Source: Hymenobacter sp. CRA2
GTDB taxonomy: Bacteria > Bacteroidota > Bacteroidia > Cytophagales > Hymenobacteraceae
DNA length: 64,000 nt
Assembly: GCF_002007105.1 (NCBI RefSeq)
Contig: NZ_MVBC01000007.1
Coordinates: forward strand, 186,001-250,000
Reading direction: 5' to 3'
Each line of letters begins with the position of its first letter. Within the stretch, counting starts at the first letter, position 1. Position numbers and translations under genes: made by a program. Below are positions 8,513 to 16,252 of this stretch, piece by piece. Below the pieces are notes generated by a model, which had not been told where the DNA came from, searched no databases, and worked only from the letters and a program-made list of their open reading frames with translations.

Positions 8513-8860
8513 TTAGTAGTTTTCCGCCGTATACTCGGGGCCTTCGTAGCGGTTGGGGTCGTTGAACTCGGGGCGCGGACGGTCCAGCTCGGCCACTTCT
8601 TCGGGCGAGAGCAGCTCCTGCCGTACGTAGTCGATGGCGTCCTGCAAGGCGTCGGCAAACTTCAGGAAGTCCTCCTTGTAAAGGAAAATCTTGTGTTTCT
8701 CGTAGGAGAAGGTGTCGTCGTCGCGCAGGCGGCGCTTGCTTTCGGTGATGGTCAGGTAGTAATCCTGCCCGCGCGTGGCTTTCACGTCGAAGAAATACGT
8801 GCGTTTGCCGGCTTTAATGCGCTGGGAATAAATCTCGTCCTGTTCGTAGCGGTCTTCCAC
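8513..8860 (-). CDS. PUR-family DNA/RNA-binding protein (DUF3276)
   Basis: A 115-residue cytoplasmic protein. The core segments IYSQRIKAGKRTYFFDVK, YYLTITESKRR and KHKIFLYKEDFLKFADAL match the bacterial PUR-alpha-like repeat (DUF3276), found in Bacteroidetes and spirochaetes, which binds single-stranded purine-rich nucleic acid. The acidic tail (RPEFNDPNRYEGPEY) is also typical. It appears monocistronic. Confidence 0.88.
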   Translation of the reverse strand: MEDRYEQDEIYSQRIKAGKRTYFFDVKATRGQDYYLTITESKRRLRDDDTFSYEKHKIFLYKEDFLKFADALQDAIDYVRQELLSPEEVAELDRPRPEFNDPNRYEGPEYTAENY

Positions 8861-9076
8861 GGGGTCCAGCTAAAAGATGAAGAAAGGGAGGGAGGTTGAA
8901 AGATTTTGGGATTGTTGCAAAAATCCCCGGCTAAAACTAGCCTATTGCCGGCGGATATAAAAATCTGCCGGCAACAAATTGAGTATCGCCAAGTTGGATG
9001 CCATGGGCTGCGGGCGAGTAGGGGCCTGCCCTGAGTTTATAGGCCCGTGCGGGCACTGCGGGCGCAACCTGCATGT

Positions 9077-9084
9077 TACCTTCG
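9077..9084 (+). promoter_or_regulatory. -7-like element TACCTTCG
   Basis: One mismatch to TAnnTTTG, 33 bases before the ATG at 9118. It argues for that start rather than the in-frame ATG at 9073, which lies before it. Confidence 0.4.
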
Positions 9085-9117
9085 CAGTCCTTCCGCACTG
9101 GTTTCTTTCCGCCGCCT

Positions 9118-10041
9118 ATGCCTCCTCAGCCGCTCGATCTGGCCGCCGTCCGCTCCTTCGAAAACCTGGAATTTCTGGCCCGGCAGCTCGTCGACGGCTT
9201 CATCACCGGCCTGCACCAGTCGCCTTATCATGGCTTCTCGGTAGAGTTTTCGGAGCACCGCCTCTACAACCCCGGCGAAAGCACCCGCCACCTCGACTGG
9301 AAAGTGCTGGCCCGCACCGATAAGCTCTTCGTGAAGCGCTACGAGGAGGAAACCAACCTGCGCTGCCACGTGCTGCTCGATGTGAGCCCCAGCATGTACT
9401 ACCCGCGCCCCAGCCACGACAAGCTGCACTTTGCGGTGCTCTGCACGGCGGCCCTGGCCACGCTGCTGCAGAAGCAGCGCGACGCCATCGGGTTGGTGAC
9501 CTTCGCCGACAAAATCGAGCTGCAGACGCCGGTGCGCTCCACCAGCACCCACCGCCACACCTTGCTCTTGCAACTGCAGCAGCTCATGGAGCGCCCCGCG
9601 CCCACGCAGCGCGGCGGCACCGACGTGGCGGGCGTCATCCACCAGATTGCCCAGCAGATTCCCAAACGCTCCCTGGTGGTCATCTTCTCTGACATGCTGG
9701 GCCGCAGCCAGCAGGATCAGACCGACACCCTGGCGGCCCTGCAGCACCTGAAGCACCAGCACCACGAGGTGCTGCTCTTCCACGTGATGGACCGCGCCAC
9801 CGAGGCCGAGTTCGACTTTGCTGAGCGCCCTTACGTGTTCGAGGACGTGGAAACGGGGCAGCGCGTGAAGCTCAGCCCCGCCCAGGTGCGCGAGCAGTAC
9901 CGCGCCGCCATGCAGCAGTACACCCAGGAGCTGGCCCTGCGCTGTGGGCAGTACAAGATTGATTTCGTGCCCGTCGACATCCAGGAGCCGTTCGACAAAG
10001 TCCTGCACGCTTACCTGGTGAAGCGCGGTAAAGTCCGCTAA
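9118..10041 (+). CDS. DUF58 domain protein
   Basis: A 307-residue protein. The DUF58 signature is clear: YHGFSVEFSEHRLYNPGE, STRHLDWKVLARTDKLFVKRY with the conserved DW...R, then a von Willebrand A-like half with LLDVSPSMYY and VVIFSDMLG. The start at 9118 is chosen from the promoter position. DUF58 proteins usually work with MoxR-type AAA ATPases in envelope processes, but none is next to this one. A second DUF58 gene, in a Bat-like cluster, lies at 30045-30965. Confidence 0.85.
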   Translation: MPPQPLDLAAVRSFENLEFLARQLVDGFITGLHQSPYHGFSVEFSEHRLYNPGESTRHLDWKVLARTDKLFVKRYEEETNLRCHVLLDVSPSMYYPRPSHDKLHFAVLCTAALATLLQKQRDAIGLVTFADKIELQTPVRSTSTHRHTLLLQLQQLMERPAPTQRGGTDVAGVIHQIAQQIPKRSLVVIFSDMLGRSQQDQTDTLAALQHLKHQHHEVLLFHVMDRATEAEFDFAERPYVFEDVETGQRVKLSPAQVREQYRAAMQQYTQELALRCGQYKIDFVPVDIQEPFDKVLHAYLVKRGKVR

Positions 10042-10063
10042 CTACCCCAATTTTCTTCCCCTG

Positions 10064-10261
10064 ATGGAGCACATAGCTTTATTCATTGCCTGCTTTGTGC
10101 TGACGGTACTGAGCGCGTTGGTTACCACGTACATTGCCCAGGGCAAGCCGTTCTGGCGCTGGTTTATCATCGGCATGGTGCTGCCCTACGTGAGCATCTT
10201 CATTGCCATGATCATGGTGTACCGCGAGCATAAAGCCGAGGAGAAACAGCAAAAGGGCTAG
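10064..10261 (+). CDS. Small two-helix membrane protein
   Basis: A 65-residue protein with two predicted membrane helices (FIACFVLTVLSALVTTYIA and WFIIGMVLPYVSIFIAMIMV) and a charged tail (REHKAEEKQQKG). It starts 22 bases after the DUF58 gene, so the two may be cotranscribed. Not recognised; function unknown. Confidence 0.65.
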   Translation: MEHIALFIACFVLTVLSALVTTYIAQGKPFWRWFIIGMVLPYVSIFIAMIMVYREHKAEEKQQKG

Positions 10262-10513
10262 ATGTGGTACTGCCGGGTGTGCGGGCTAGAGTATGATTAC
10301 TCACCTTGGGGAGGGGATGAGCGCACTCCTGACCACAGCATCTGTGAGTGCTGCGGGATAGAATTTGGGTACGAGGATCATACGATATCTTCTACCAGAA
10401 ACTACCGGCAGCAGTGGCTTAGCGCGGGGAGCAAATGGTTTGACCCAAAGCGCCGCCCCAATAATTGGGACGTCAGCTCTCAGTTAGGGCAAGTGCCCAT
10501 TAGCTACCGTTAA
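10262..10513 (+). CDS. Small zinc-ribbon-like protein
   Basis: An 83-residue protein whose ATG directly follows the previous stop codon. It has two Cys knuckles (WYCRVCGLEYDY and CECCGIEFGYED) likely to bind zinc, then RQQWLSAGSKWFDPK and NNWDVSSQL. I recall similar small proteins scattered through Bacillus and Bacteroidetes, but cannot name the family. Base composition looks less GC-rich than the neighbours, a possible sign of transfer. Its stop overlaps the stop of the convergent glycosylase gene by a few bases. Confidence 0.65.
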   Translation: MWYCRVCGLEYDYSPWGGDERTPDHSICECCGIEFGYEDHTISSTRNYRQQWLSAGSKWFDPKRRPNNWDVSSQLGQVPISYR

Positions 10514-11154
10514 GACTCCGGCGTGTTATCCAAAGACTGCCAGAGGTACTTGCAAGCCAGAGAGCGGTAGGGGCGCCAGGGCTCGGCCAGCTCCGTCATG
10601 CGCTTGAGTAACGCCCGCCCGGTTTCCGTCAGGCCGTAATGCCGGCGCATGGCGTTCTGAATGCCCAGGTCGCCTTCGGCAAACACGTCGGGCTGGTCGA
10701 GGGCAAACATCTGCAGCATCTGGGCCGTCCAGCGGCCTACGCCCTTAATCTGCGTCAGGTGTTGGGTGAAGGCGTCCTCGTGGAGCTGCGAAAGGTGCGC
10801 GTGGTCCAGCTGGCCGGCCAGGTTGAACTCGGCAATGGCCCGCAGGTAGCCGGCTTTCTGCTTCGATATGCCGGCGCCGCGCAGGTCCTCGTCCGAGAGC
10901 TGCACCAGCACATTGGGTTCGGGGTAGCCATCGGGCTTGAAGAGGCCTTCCAGCTTGCGCCAGATGGCCGCGGCGGCCTTGGTCGAAATCTGCTGGCTGA
11001 CTACGGCTTTGAGCAGGGCCAGGTACAGGTCTTCGTGGGAGGAAGCGCGCACGGGCCGGCCCCGGGCAATGATGTCGGCCAGCACCGGGTCGGCGTGGCT
11101 GAGGTGACGGCGGGCTTCGTCGTGGTCGTAGGTATAGTCGGCGGGTGGGGTCAT
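10510..11154 (-). CDS. DNA-3-methyladenine glycosylase, HhH-GPD family
   Basis: A 214-residue AlkA-like base-excision repair enzyme. LLKAVVSQQISTKAAAAIW is the family core helix, LTQIKGVGRWTAQML is the helix-hairpin-helix DNA-binding motif, and the following FAEGDLGIQ carries the catalytic Asp of the GPD loop. It lacks the N-terminal beta-domain of E. coli AlkA and so resembles the shorter yeast Mag1 form. Its 3' end overlaps the convergent zinc-ribbon gene by four bases. Confidence 0.9.
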   Translation of the reverse strand: MTPPADYTYDHDEARRHLSHADPVLADIIARGRPVRASSHEDLYLALLKAVVSQQISTKAAAAIWRKLEGLFKPDGYPEPNVLVQLSDEDLRGAGISKQKAGYLRAIAEFNLAGQLDHAHLSQLHEDAFTQHLTQIKGVGRWTAQMLQMFALDQPDVFAEGDLGIQNAMRRHYGLTETGRALLKRMTELAEPWRPYRSLACKYLWQSLDNTPES

Positions 11155-11163
11155 GGCACAAAC

Positions 11164-11826
11164 TTATTTGACGCCGTTGATTTGCAGCTGCAGCCGTGGA
11201 AAACGTTGGTGTAGGGCGTCAAAATCCACGCCTGCCAGCTGCGAAGACCAGCTGAGCTGCAGGTGCGTCAGGCCGGGCGGCAAATGGTCGATGGGCAGGT
11301 GGCGGACGTAGGTATCGGCGAAGCTCAGGCGCCGCAGCGTCGTCAGTTCCCGGAAGGAGCTGGGCAGGGTGCGCAGCGGGAATACGCAGTTTTCGATGCG
11401 CAGAAGCTCCAGCCGCTGCAGGCGGCCGAAGTCGGTGGGTAGCTCCGTGATGTCGGTGCCTCGAATCATGAGGTAGCACAGCTGGGTGAGGTTCGGCAGC
11501 CAGGGCGGGACTTCGCTCAGGGCCAGATTGAGCATCAGCAGTTCCCGCAATTCCGTCAGGTTCCCCATGGTATCGGGCAGCGCAAACGACGGCTGGCCCG
11601 TAAGCGGCGGCCCACTCCAGCCTTGCAGGTCCAGATAGCGCAGGCGGGTCAGGCGGGCAAAATCAGCCGCGTGCGGCGCCAGGTCATCCGTAAGGGCCAG
11701 CGCCAGCTTCCGCACGCGGCCGGCATATTTGAGGGCTTGTGGAAGCGAAGTCCATTGTTTGGGGCCAAACCAGTGGCGAAACGGCAGCCACCTCTGGTAG
11801 TGAAAATAAGGGTCCTGAAAGCTCAT
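11164..11826 (-). CDS. Leucine-rich-repeat protein
   Basis: A 220-residue protein with about six leucine-rich repeats of roughly 23 residues: LTRLRYLDLQG, LTELRELLMLNLALSEVP, LTQLCYLMIRGTDITELP, LQRLELLRIENC, LTTLRRLSFADTYVRHLP. No signal peptide is visible, so it is probably cytoplasmic and used for protein contacts. It lies 9 bases upstream of the glycosylase gene in the same direction and may be cotranscribed. Function unknown. Confidence 0.75.
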   Translation of the reverse strand: MSFQDPYFHYQRWLPFRHWFGPKQWTSLPQALKYAGRVRKLALALTDDLAPHAADFARLTRLRYLDLQGWSGPPLTGQPSFALPDTMGNLTELRELLMLNLALSEVPPWLPNLTQLCYLMIRGTDITELPTDFGRLQRLELLRIENCVFPLRTLPSSFRELTTLRRLSFADTYVRHLPIDHLPPGLTHLQLSWSSQLAGVDFDALHQRFPRLQLQINGVK

Positions 11827-11863
11827 GCGGTTTGGCGGACTACGCTGCTTTAACGCGTGCTCC

Positions 11864-13132
11864 TCACTTTTCCATGCTCTGCAGCACCCGCTGAATCAGC
11901 CCGTCCATGGCCTTATCGTCCATCCAGCGCGTGACGATAACCAGGTCGTGCTCCGCATCAACGTAGATGATATTGGCACCGGCGCCGAGGTGGGCAAAGG
12001 CCGAGGCCGGGGCGCTCGGGTAAAGCTTCTTGTCGGTGTTCAGGAAGTAGTTCATGAAGCCGTAGGTGGGCTGCACCGGCGTGGGCGTGCGGGCCCGTTG
12101 CAGCCAGTCTGCGCTGATGAGCTGCCGGCCGTTCCAGCGCCCGCCGCGCAGCGTCAGCAGCCCGAAGCGGGCCTGATCCAGCGCCGAGATGAACAAGCCG
12201 CCGCCCCAGTGCGAACCGCCGCTCACCGACTGCACCGGCACACCGTCCAGGACCACCCAGGAGTTTTCGTAGCCGGTCCAGCGCCAGGTGGGGGAGGCGC
12301 CGATGGGGTCCATGATACGTTCCTTGAGCACCTGCGGCAGCGGACGGCGCCACAGGTTCAGCGCGGCCAGGGCCAGTACATTTACACGCGTGTCGTTGTA
12401 CTTGTACACCGTGCCGGGCGCGTGGCGCGGGCGCGTCTGCCACTCCGCGGCCGGGCCCTGCGGGCGGTCGGCCCAGTCGGGCTTGCCCCAGAGCGTGCCT
12501 TCCCAATCGGAGGTCTGGCGCAGCAGATGGTCCCAGCTGATTTTGCGGTTGTGCTCGGTGTTGAATAGTTCGATGAGGTCCTGCTGACCCAGCTCGTCGG
12601 CTTTGTTGGCGACCGTATTCCAGGGCTGAAACGGAATGATAGGCGCCATGTACGGCCCCACTTTATCGTCGAGGCTTTTGATCAGGCCATCCTGATAAGC
12701 CAGGCCCACCACCGTCGACAGGAAGCTTTTGGCCACGCTGAAGGTGAGGTCCACGCGCTGCGGCTCGCCCCACTGCGCCACCAGGTAGCCCTTTCGGATG
12801 ATAAGTCCGGTCTGCGGACCGCGCTCCTTCATCGGCCCCACGGGGTAGCCGAACGGCTCCCGGCCGAAGGCGCTTTCGTAGTGAGCGGCCCGCAGGTCGC
12901 GCGGGGCCTTGCTCTCGTTGGCCTGCGCGTATTGCACGGCTTCCTGCAGCCGCGCCGGGTTCAGGCCTACCGCTTCGGGCTGACGCGTTTCCCAGCTGCC
13001 GGGCGGCGGAAAATAGGCGGTGCCCTTCTTAGGTCCGATGCTTTTCTTTTGGGCCTGAGCGGCTGGTAGTTGGAGCAGGCACAGCAGCGCCAGCAGAAGC
13101 AAAATAGTAGGGGAGGAGGCACGGCGACGCAT
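11864..13132 (-). CDS. Exported serine hydrolase (class C beta-lactamase family)
   Basis: A 422-residue protein starting MRRRASSP with a signal peptide ending near AAQAQ. The catalytic SxxK is SVAK (Ser132, Lys135) in FSVAKSFLSTVVGLAYQDG. YKYNDTRVNVLALAAL fits the YxN region, and HLGAGANIIYVD near the end fits the third (HxG) motif. Members are esterases, D-aminopeptidases or transpeptidase-like enzymes; substrate unknown. An in-frame ATG at 13168 exists, but a TAGGTTTG element at 13138-13145 ends five bases before the ATG at 13132, so I use the latter. Confidence 0.82.
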   Translation of the reverse strand: MRRRASSPTILLLLALLCLLQLPAAQAQKKSIGPKKGTAYFPPPGSWETRQPEAVGLNPARLQEAVQYAQANESKAPRDLRAAHYESAFGREPFGYPVGPMKERGPQTGLIIRKGYLVAQWGEPQRVDLTFSVAKSFLSTVVGLAYQDGLIKSLDDKVGPYMAPIIPFQPWNTVANKADELGQQDLIELFNTEHNRKISWDHLLRQTSDWEGTLWGKPDWADRPQGPAAEWQTRPRHAPGTVYKYNDTRVNVLALAALNLWRRPLPQVLKERIMDPIGASPTWRWTGYENSWVVLDGVPVQSVSGGSHWGGGLFISALDQARFGLLTLRGGRWNGRQLISADWLQRARTPTPVQPTYGFMNYFLNTDKKLYPSAPASAFAHLGAGANIIYVDAEHDLVIVTRWMDDKAMDGLIQRVLQSMEK

Positions 13133-13137
13133 GCCGG

Positions 13138-13145
13138 CAAACCTA
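13138..13145 (-). promoter_or_regulatory. -7 element TAGGTTTG, leaderless arrangement
   Basis: Exact TAnnTTTG on the minus strand with only five bases before the ATG at 13132. Confidence 0.45.
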
Positions 13146-13183
13146 CTACAGAACGGGGCGAAAAGCACAAGCCCGGCGCCGGC

Positions 13184-13645
13184 TCAGGCTTCTTCCAGCA
13201 GCATGTGCACCTGGTGCAGGCCGGGCCCAAACTTATCCGGCTCCACGCTCAGGGTCCGAAAGCCCAGCCCGGCGTAAAAGTCCTCCGTAAGCTGAGAGGT
13301 CTTGACTTCGATGCCCCGGTCCGGGTAAGCGCGTCGGCATTCCCGGATGCGGTGCCGCGTGAATTCCTTGCCGATGCCCCGGCGGTGCAGGCTGCGCTCC
13401 ACCATGCCCCAGGTGAGCACCGCGTGCGGGTTGTTTAGGGCGTAGCCGCCGGCCGCCACCGGCCCGGACCAGCCGTCTTGCTCGGCCACGAAGTAGGGCA
13501 GGCCTTCCACTTCCACTTGCTGGCGCAGAAAGTGGCGTAGCTCTTCCTCCTCTTCCGGCACGAAATAGGGCTCCAGGTTGCTGCGAAACAGCTGCAGCAC
13601 GGCGTCTTCGTCGGTGGGCGCGTAGGCCCGGATGCGCAGCGACAT
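13184..13645 (-). CDS. GNAT-family N-acetyltransferase
   Basis: A 153-residue acetyltransferase starting MSLRIRAYAPTDEDAVLQLF. The acetyl-CoA-binding loop is RRGIGKEFTRHRI (the Q/RxxGxG/A motif), followed by a C-terminal strand-helix unit (IEVKTSQLTEDFYAGLGF) typical of GNAT folds. Substrate unknown. An upstream in-frame ATG at 13705 would add a segment with no family character. Confidence 0.8.
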   Translation of the reverse strand: MSLRIRAYAPTDEDAVLQLFRSNLEPYFVPEEEEELRHFLRQQVEVEGLPYFVAEQDGWSGPVAAGGYALNNPHAVLTWGMVERSLHRRGIGKEFTRHRIRECRRAYPDRGIEVKTSQLTEDFYAGLGFRTLSVEPDKFGPGLHQVHMLLEEA

Positions 13646-13793
13646 AGGACAAGGCTTTTCGGGGCTTACCCTTTGGGCAGGCTGAAAGTTGCCGTCCAGG
13701 CGCATTGTGTGCTGTAAAGGTTCTACTCCAGATCAAGTGCTGGGCCCCAACTCAGGCCATCCGCTTTAGCCCGGTCTGCGGCCGCGAAAATGA

Positions 13794-13839
13794 CCGCGCC
13801 GCCCCGCCTGGCTGGTTGCAGCGAGGTAGGGCGGCGCGG
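13794..13839 (-). terminator. Hairpin between the GNAT and aldolase genes
   Basis: Stem CCGCGCCGCCC / GGGCGGCGCGG. It lies just after the threonine aldolase stop on the minus strand. No T-run. Confidence 0.4.
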
Positions 13840-13876
13840 GTGGGGCGCTGAGAAGCAGCGTATAGTGACGCCGCTA

Positions 13877-14896
13877 CTACTGCGGCACCGTTTGCAGGGC
13901 GGCCAGCACCTTGTCGATGGCTGCGTCGTCTACGTCTAGGTGAGTCACGAAGCGGACCATCTGCGGACCAAACGCCGACGCTTTGATGCCGTTGTCGGCC
14001 AGATGCGCCAGGAATTGATCCTCGGTCAGGCCTTCGCGGAGCCGGAAAATGACCAGGTTGGTCTGGGCCGGCAGCACGTACTCCACATACGGGGCAGCTT
14101 CGAGGGCTTCGGCCAGCTGCCGGGCGCGGCAGTGGTCATCGGCCAGGCGCTCCACGTGGTTGTCGAGGGCGTAGAGGCCCGCCGCGGCTAGGTAGCCGGC
14201 CTGGCGCCAGCCGCCGCCCATCACCTTGCGGATGCGCTTGCACTTCTGGATAAACTCGCGGCTGCCCACCAGCACCGAGCCCACCGGTGTGCCCAGGCCC
14301 TTGCTCAGGCAAATGGAAATGGAATCGAACAGGCGGCCGTACTCCTGGCTTTGCTGGCCGGTGGCCACCAAGGCATTGTAGATGCGGGCCCCGTCGAGGT
14401 GCAGGGGAATGCGCTGGCGCTTGGCCAGCTCGGCAATATCCTCCAGCGCCGCCCACTCGTAGCAGCTGCCGCCGCCGCGGTTGTGGGTGTTTTCCAGGCT
14501 GATGAGGCTGGTATTGGGGTAGTGCACGTTTTCGGAGCGGATGGCCGAGGCCACCTGCCCCGCCGTGAGCCGGCCCCGGTCGCCGGCCAGCAGGGCCACC
14601 GAGGCGCCCGAGTGAAAGGCAATACCGCCCACCTCCCAGAGGTAGATGTGGGAAGTCTGCTCGCACACCACTTCCGACATCGGCTGGGTGTGGCCCTTAA
14701 TGGCAATCTGGTTGGTCATCGTGCCGGAGGGGCAAAACAGGCCCGCTTCCAGCCCGAAGCGTCGGGCTGCTTCGTGCTCCAGGTCGCGCACGGTGGGGTC
14801 TTCTTCGTATACGTCGTCGCCCACCGGGGCGCGGAACATGGCGTCGAGCATGGCCGCGGTGGGCCGGGTCACGGTATCGGAACGGAGGTCAATCAT
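13877..14896 (-). CDS. ltaE: Low-specificity L-threonine aldolase
   Basis: A 339-residue PLP enzyme starting MIDLRSDTVTRPT, the characteristic N-terminus. Other family segments are VGDDVYEEDPTV, FCPSGTMTNQIAI, ENTHNRGGGSCY, LHLDGARIYNA and ISICLSKGLGTPVGS with the Schiff-base lysine. It cleaves threonine or allo-threonine to glycine and acetaldehyde in the cytoplasm. The ATG at 14896 is used because the frame extension to 15001 has no family similarity. Confidence 0.93.
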   Translation of the reverse strand: MIDLRSDTVTRPTAAMLDAMFRAPVGDDVYEEDPTVRDLEHEAARRFGLEAGLFCPSGTMTNQIAIKGHTQPMSEVVCEQTSHIYLWEVGGIAFHSGASVALLAGDRGRLTAGQVASAIRSENVHYPNTSLISLENTHNRGGGSCYEWAALEDIAELAKRQRIPLHLDGARIYNALVATGQQSQEYGRLFDSISICLSKGLGTPVGSVLVGSREFIQKCKRIRKVMGGGWRQAGYLAAAGLYALDNHVERLADDHCRARQLAEALEAAPYVEYVLPAQTNLVIFRLREGLTEDQFLAHLADNGIKASAFGPQMVRFVTHLDVDDAAIDKVLAALQTVPQ

Positions 14897-15041
14897 GGAT
14901 AAGCCGGAAAAGAGCAACAAAGAGCCAGTCGCGCCTGCAAGGCTGCACTGGTAAGCACAAAAATAGGTGCTCGGGGGAGCTATAGCCGCACGTTTGTGCA
15001 ACTCTCCTGGCCGGTATAGCCCAACCTGGCAAACTTTTGCT

Positions 15042-15049
15042 TACCTTTG
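15042..15049 (+). promoter_or_regulatory. -7 element TACCTTTG
   Basis: Exact match, 39 bases before the small ORF at 15089. No clear -33 element. Confidence 0.5.
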
Positions 15050-15088
15050 CCCCCTCATTCTGCAGAATAGACTCAAACCGACCGCGTC

Positions 15089-15247
15089 ATGACTACTACT
15101 CGTCTCAAGCGTAAGCACCGCAAAAACATCGCCCGCGCCAACAACAAGGTGCAGGAAATAAAGGACCTGCTCCGCACCCCCGTTCTGAAGAACGTGGACA
15201 TCGAGGAGCTGAAAGCCAGCTTCAAGAAGAACGAGGCTGCTGCCTAG
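15089..15247 (+). CDS. Small basic protein of 52 residues
   Basis: The ORF encodes MTTTRLKRKHRKNIARANN, then KVQEIKDLLRTPVLKNVDIE and ELKASFKKNEAAA. It has good coding character: a Lys/Arg-rich start, then an amphipathic helix pair. A consensus promoter lies upstream and a strong terminator downstream (15311-15346), so it is probably a real single-gene unit. The basic head suggests nucleic-acid or ribosome contact; that is a guess. Not recognised by name. Confidence 0.7.
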   Translation: MTTTRLKRKHRKNIARANNKVQEIKDLLRTPVLKNVDIEELKASFKKNEAAA

Positions 15248-15310
15248 TTTTTCGCCGCGGCTTTCTGCGGAAAGCTGACGCGGCACTCCGGCCGGTCGGC
15301 TGGTAATACT

Positions 15311-15346
15311 AAAAACGCCTGGTCGTGGCCACGACCAGGCGTTTTT
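15311..15346. terminator. Strong bidirectional terminator
   Basis: Perfect 36-base palindrome: AAAAACGCCTGGTCGTGG followed directly by its reverse complement, ending in a T-run. Confidence 0.85.
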
Positions 15347-15371
15347 TATTTGTCTTTCTTGAGTTTTCGGC

Positions 15372-15475
15372 TGTCATCCTGAGTAGAGCGAAGAATCTTC
15401 TCACGCGTGAGCGATAGTCGTATCAACGGCTCATTCTGTCGTGGTAAGGTCCTTCGCATTCCGCTCAGGATGACA
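15372..15475. repeat. Intergenic palindromic repeat (TGTCATCCTGAG family)
   Basis: A 104-base element with ends TGTCATCCTGAG and CTCAGGATGACA, exact inverted repeats of 12 bases. Inside, GAGCGAAGAATCTTCTCACG and AAGGTCCTTCGCATTCCGCT continue the partial pairing. It fills the gap between the 52-residue gene and the phosphoesterase. Similar TGTCATCCTGAG palindromes are, to my knowledge, common between genes in Hymenobacter-type genomes; no second copy occurs in this window. Confidence 0.7.
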
Positions 15476-15510
15476 AGCGCAGCGAGGTGCCCGGGGCCCG
15501 GGCCACTAGG

Positions 15511-16005
15511 CTACACCCGCGGCCCCAGTTCCACGGCCTGCAGGTCCTGCACGCGGCCATCTTCTACCCGAAATTTGAGCAGGGTGCGCACTTTGTGGAA
15601 ACCGTGGCGGCCGGCCGCGCCGGGGTTCAGGTGCAGCAGACCGAGCTGACGGTCGGGCATCACCCGCAAAATGTGGGAGTGGCCGCAGATAAACAAACCC
15701 GGCCGTTCGCGCTGCAGTAGCGGCCGGGCCGCAGGGGCGTAGCGGCCGGGGTAGCCGCCGATATGCGTGATGAGCACTTTCAGGCCGTTGGCGTCGAATA
15801 CGAGCGTTTCGGGGCAGCGCGTGCGTACGCTTCGGTCGTCGATGTTGCCGAACACGGCCCGCAGCGGAGCAATGGTCTGCAGCTCGTCGAGCACTTTTTC
15901 GTCGCCCACGTCGCCGGCGTGCCAGATTTCGTCGCAGCCCGTCAGGTGGTGCCGGATTCGGTCGTCGAAGTAGCTGTGGGTGTCGGAAAGCAGGCCGATG
16001 AGCAT
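15511..16005 (-). CDS. Calcineurin-like metallophosphoesterase, YfcE/MJ0936 type
   Basis: A 164-residue phosphoesterase with all metal-binding blocks: LLSDTHSYFD (residues 5-14), IWHAGDVGD, VFGNIDD, VLITHIGGYPG and FICGHSHI. This order is the YfcE/MJ0936 pattern; members are Mn-dependent phosphodiesterases with a loosely defined substrate. Cytoplasmic. A TACCTTGC element about 30 bases before the ATG may be its promoter. Confidence 0.92.
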   Translation of the reverse strand: MLIGLLSDTHSYFDDRIRHHLTGCDEIWHAGDVGDEKVLDELQTIAPLRAVFGNIDDRSVRTRCPETLVFDANGLKVLITHIGGYPGRYAPAARPLLQRERPGLFICGHSHILRVMPDRQLGLLHLNPGAAGRHGFHKVRTLLKFRVEDGRVQDLQAVELGPRV

Positions 16006-16111
16006 GGCAAAAGCGGGAAAAAAGGGCCGGCAAGGTACGTCCCCGGCGCAGATGCCGCGCCGGGGTTGGGCTAATTTCCGGCGACGTGTTACCTTTCTCG
16101 CCGGTAGCCGT

Positions 16112-16243
16112 ATGTCGCCTGACTGGCCGCCACACCTGGCCCGTCTGGCTCAGGCAGCAGAGCGGGGTATTATTTCGTATTCCGAAATTAATGCTGTGTT
16201 TTGCAGCTTTGCCGGACGTTCAATTGCTCCTTTCCCCTTCTGA
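16112..16243 (+). CDS. Possible 43-residue protein
   Basis: A short ORF beginning MSPDWPPHLARLAQAAERG and ending AGRSIAPFPF. A near-consensus -7 element TACCTTTC (16088-16095) lies 14 bases upstream, and it ends 9 bases before the Nudix gene, so it could be a leader peptide or a remnant. Codon use does not settle it. Confidence 0.3.
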   Translation: MSPDWPPHLARLAQAAERGIISYSEINAVFCSFAGRSIAPFPF

Positions 16244-16252
16244 CTTGCCGCG

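Noticed and set aside
9118-10513. Second Bat operon
   Set aside because: Only the DUF58 gene is present; the two small genes behind it have no VWA domain and no MoxR gene is near.
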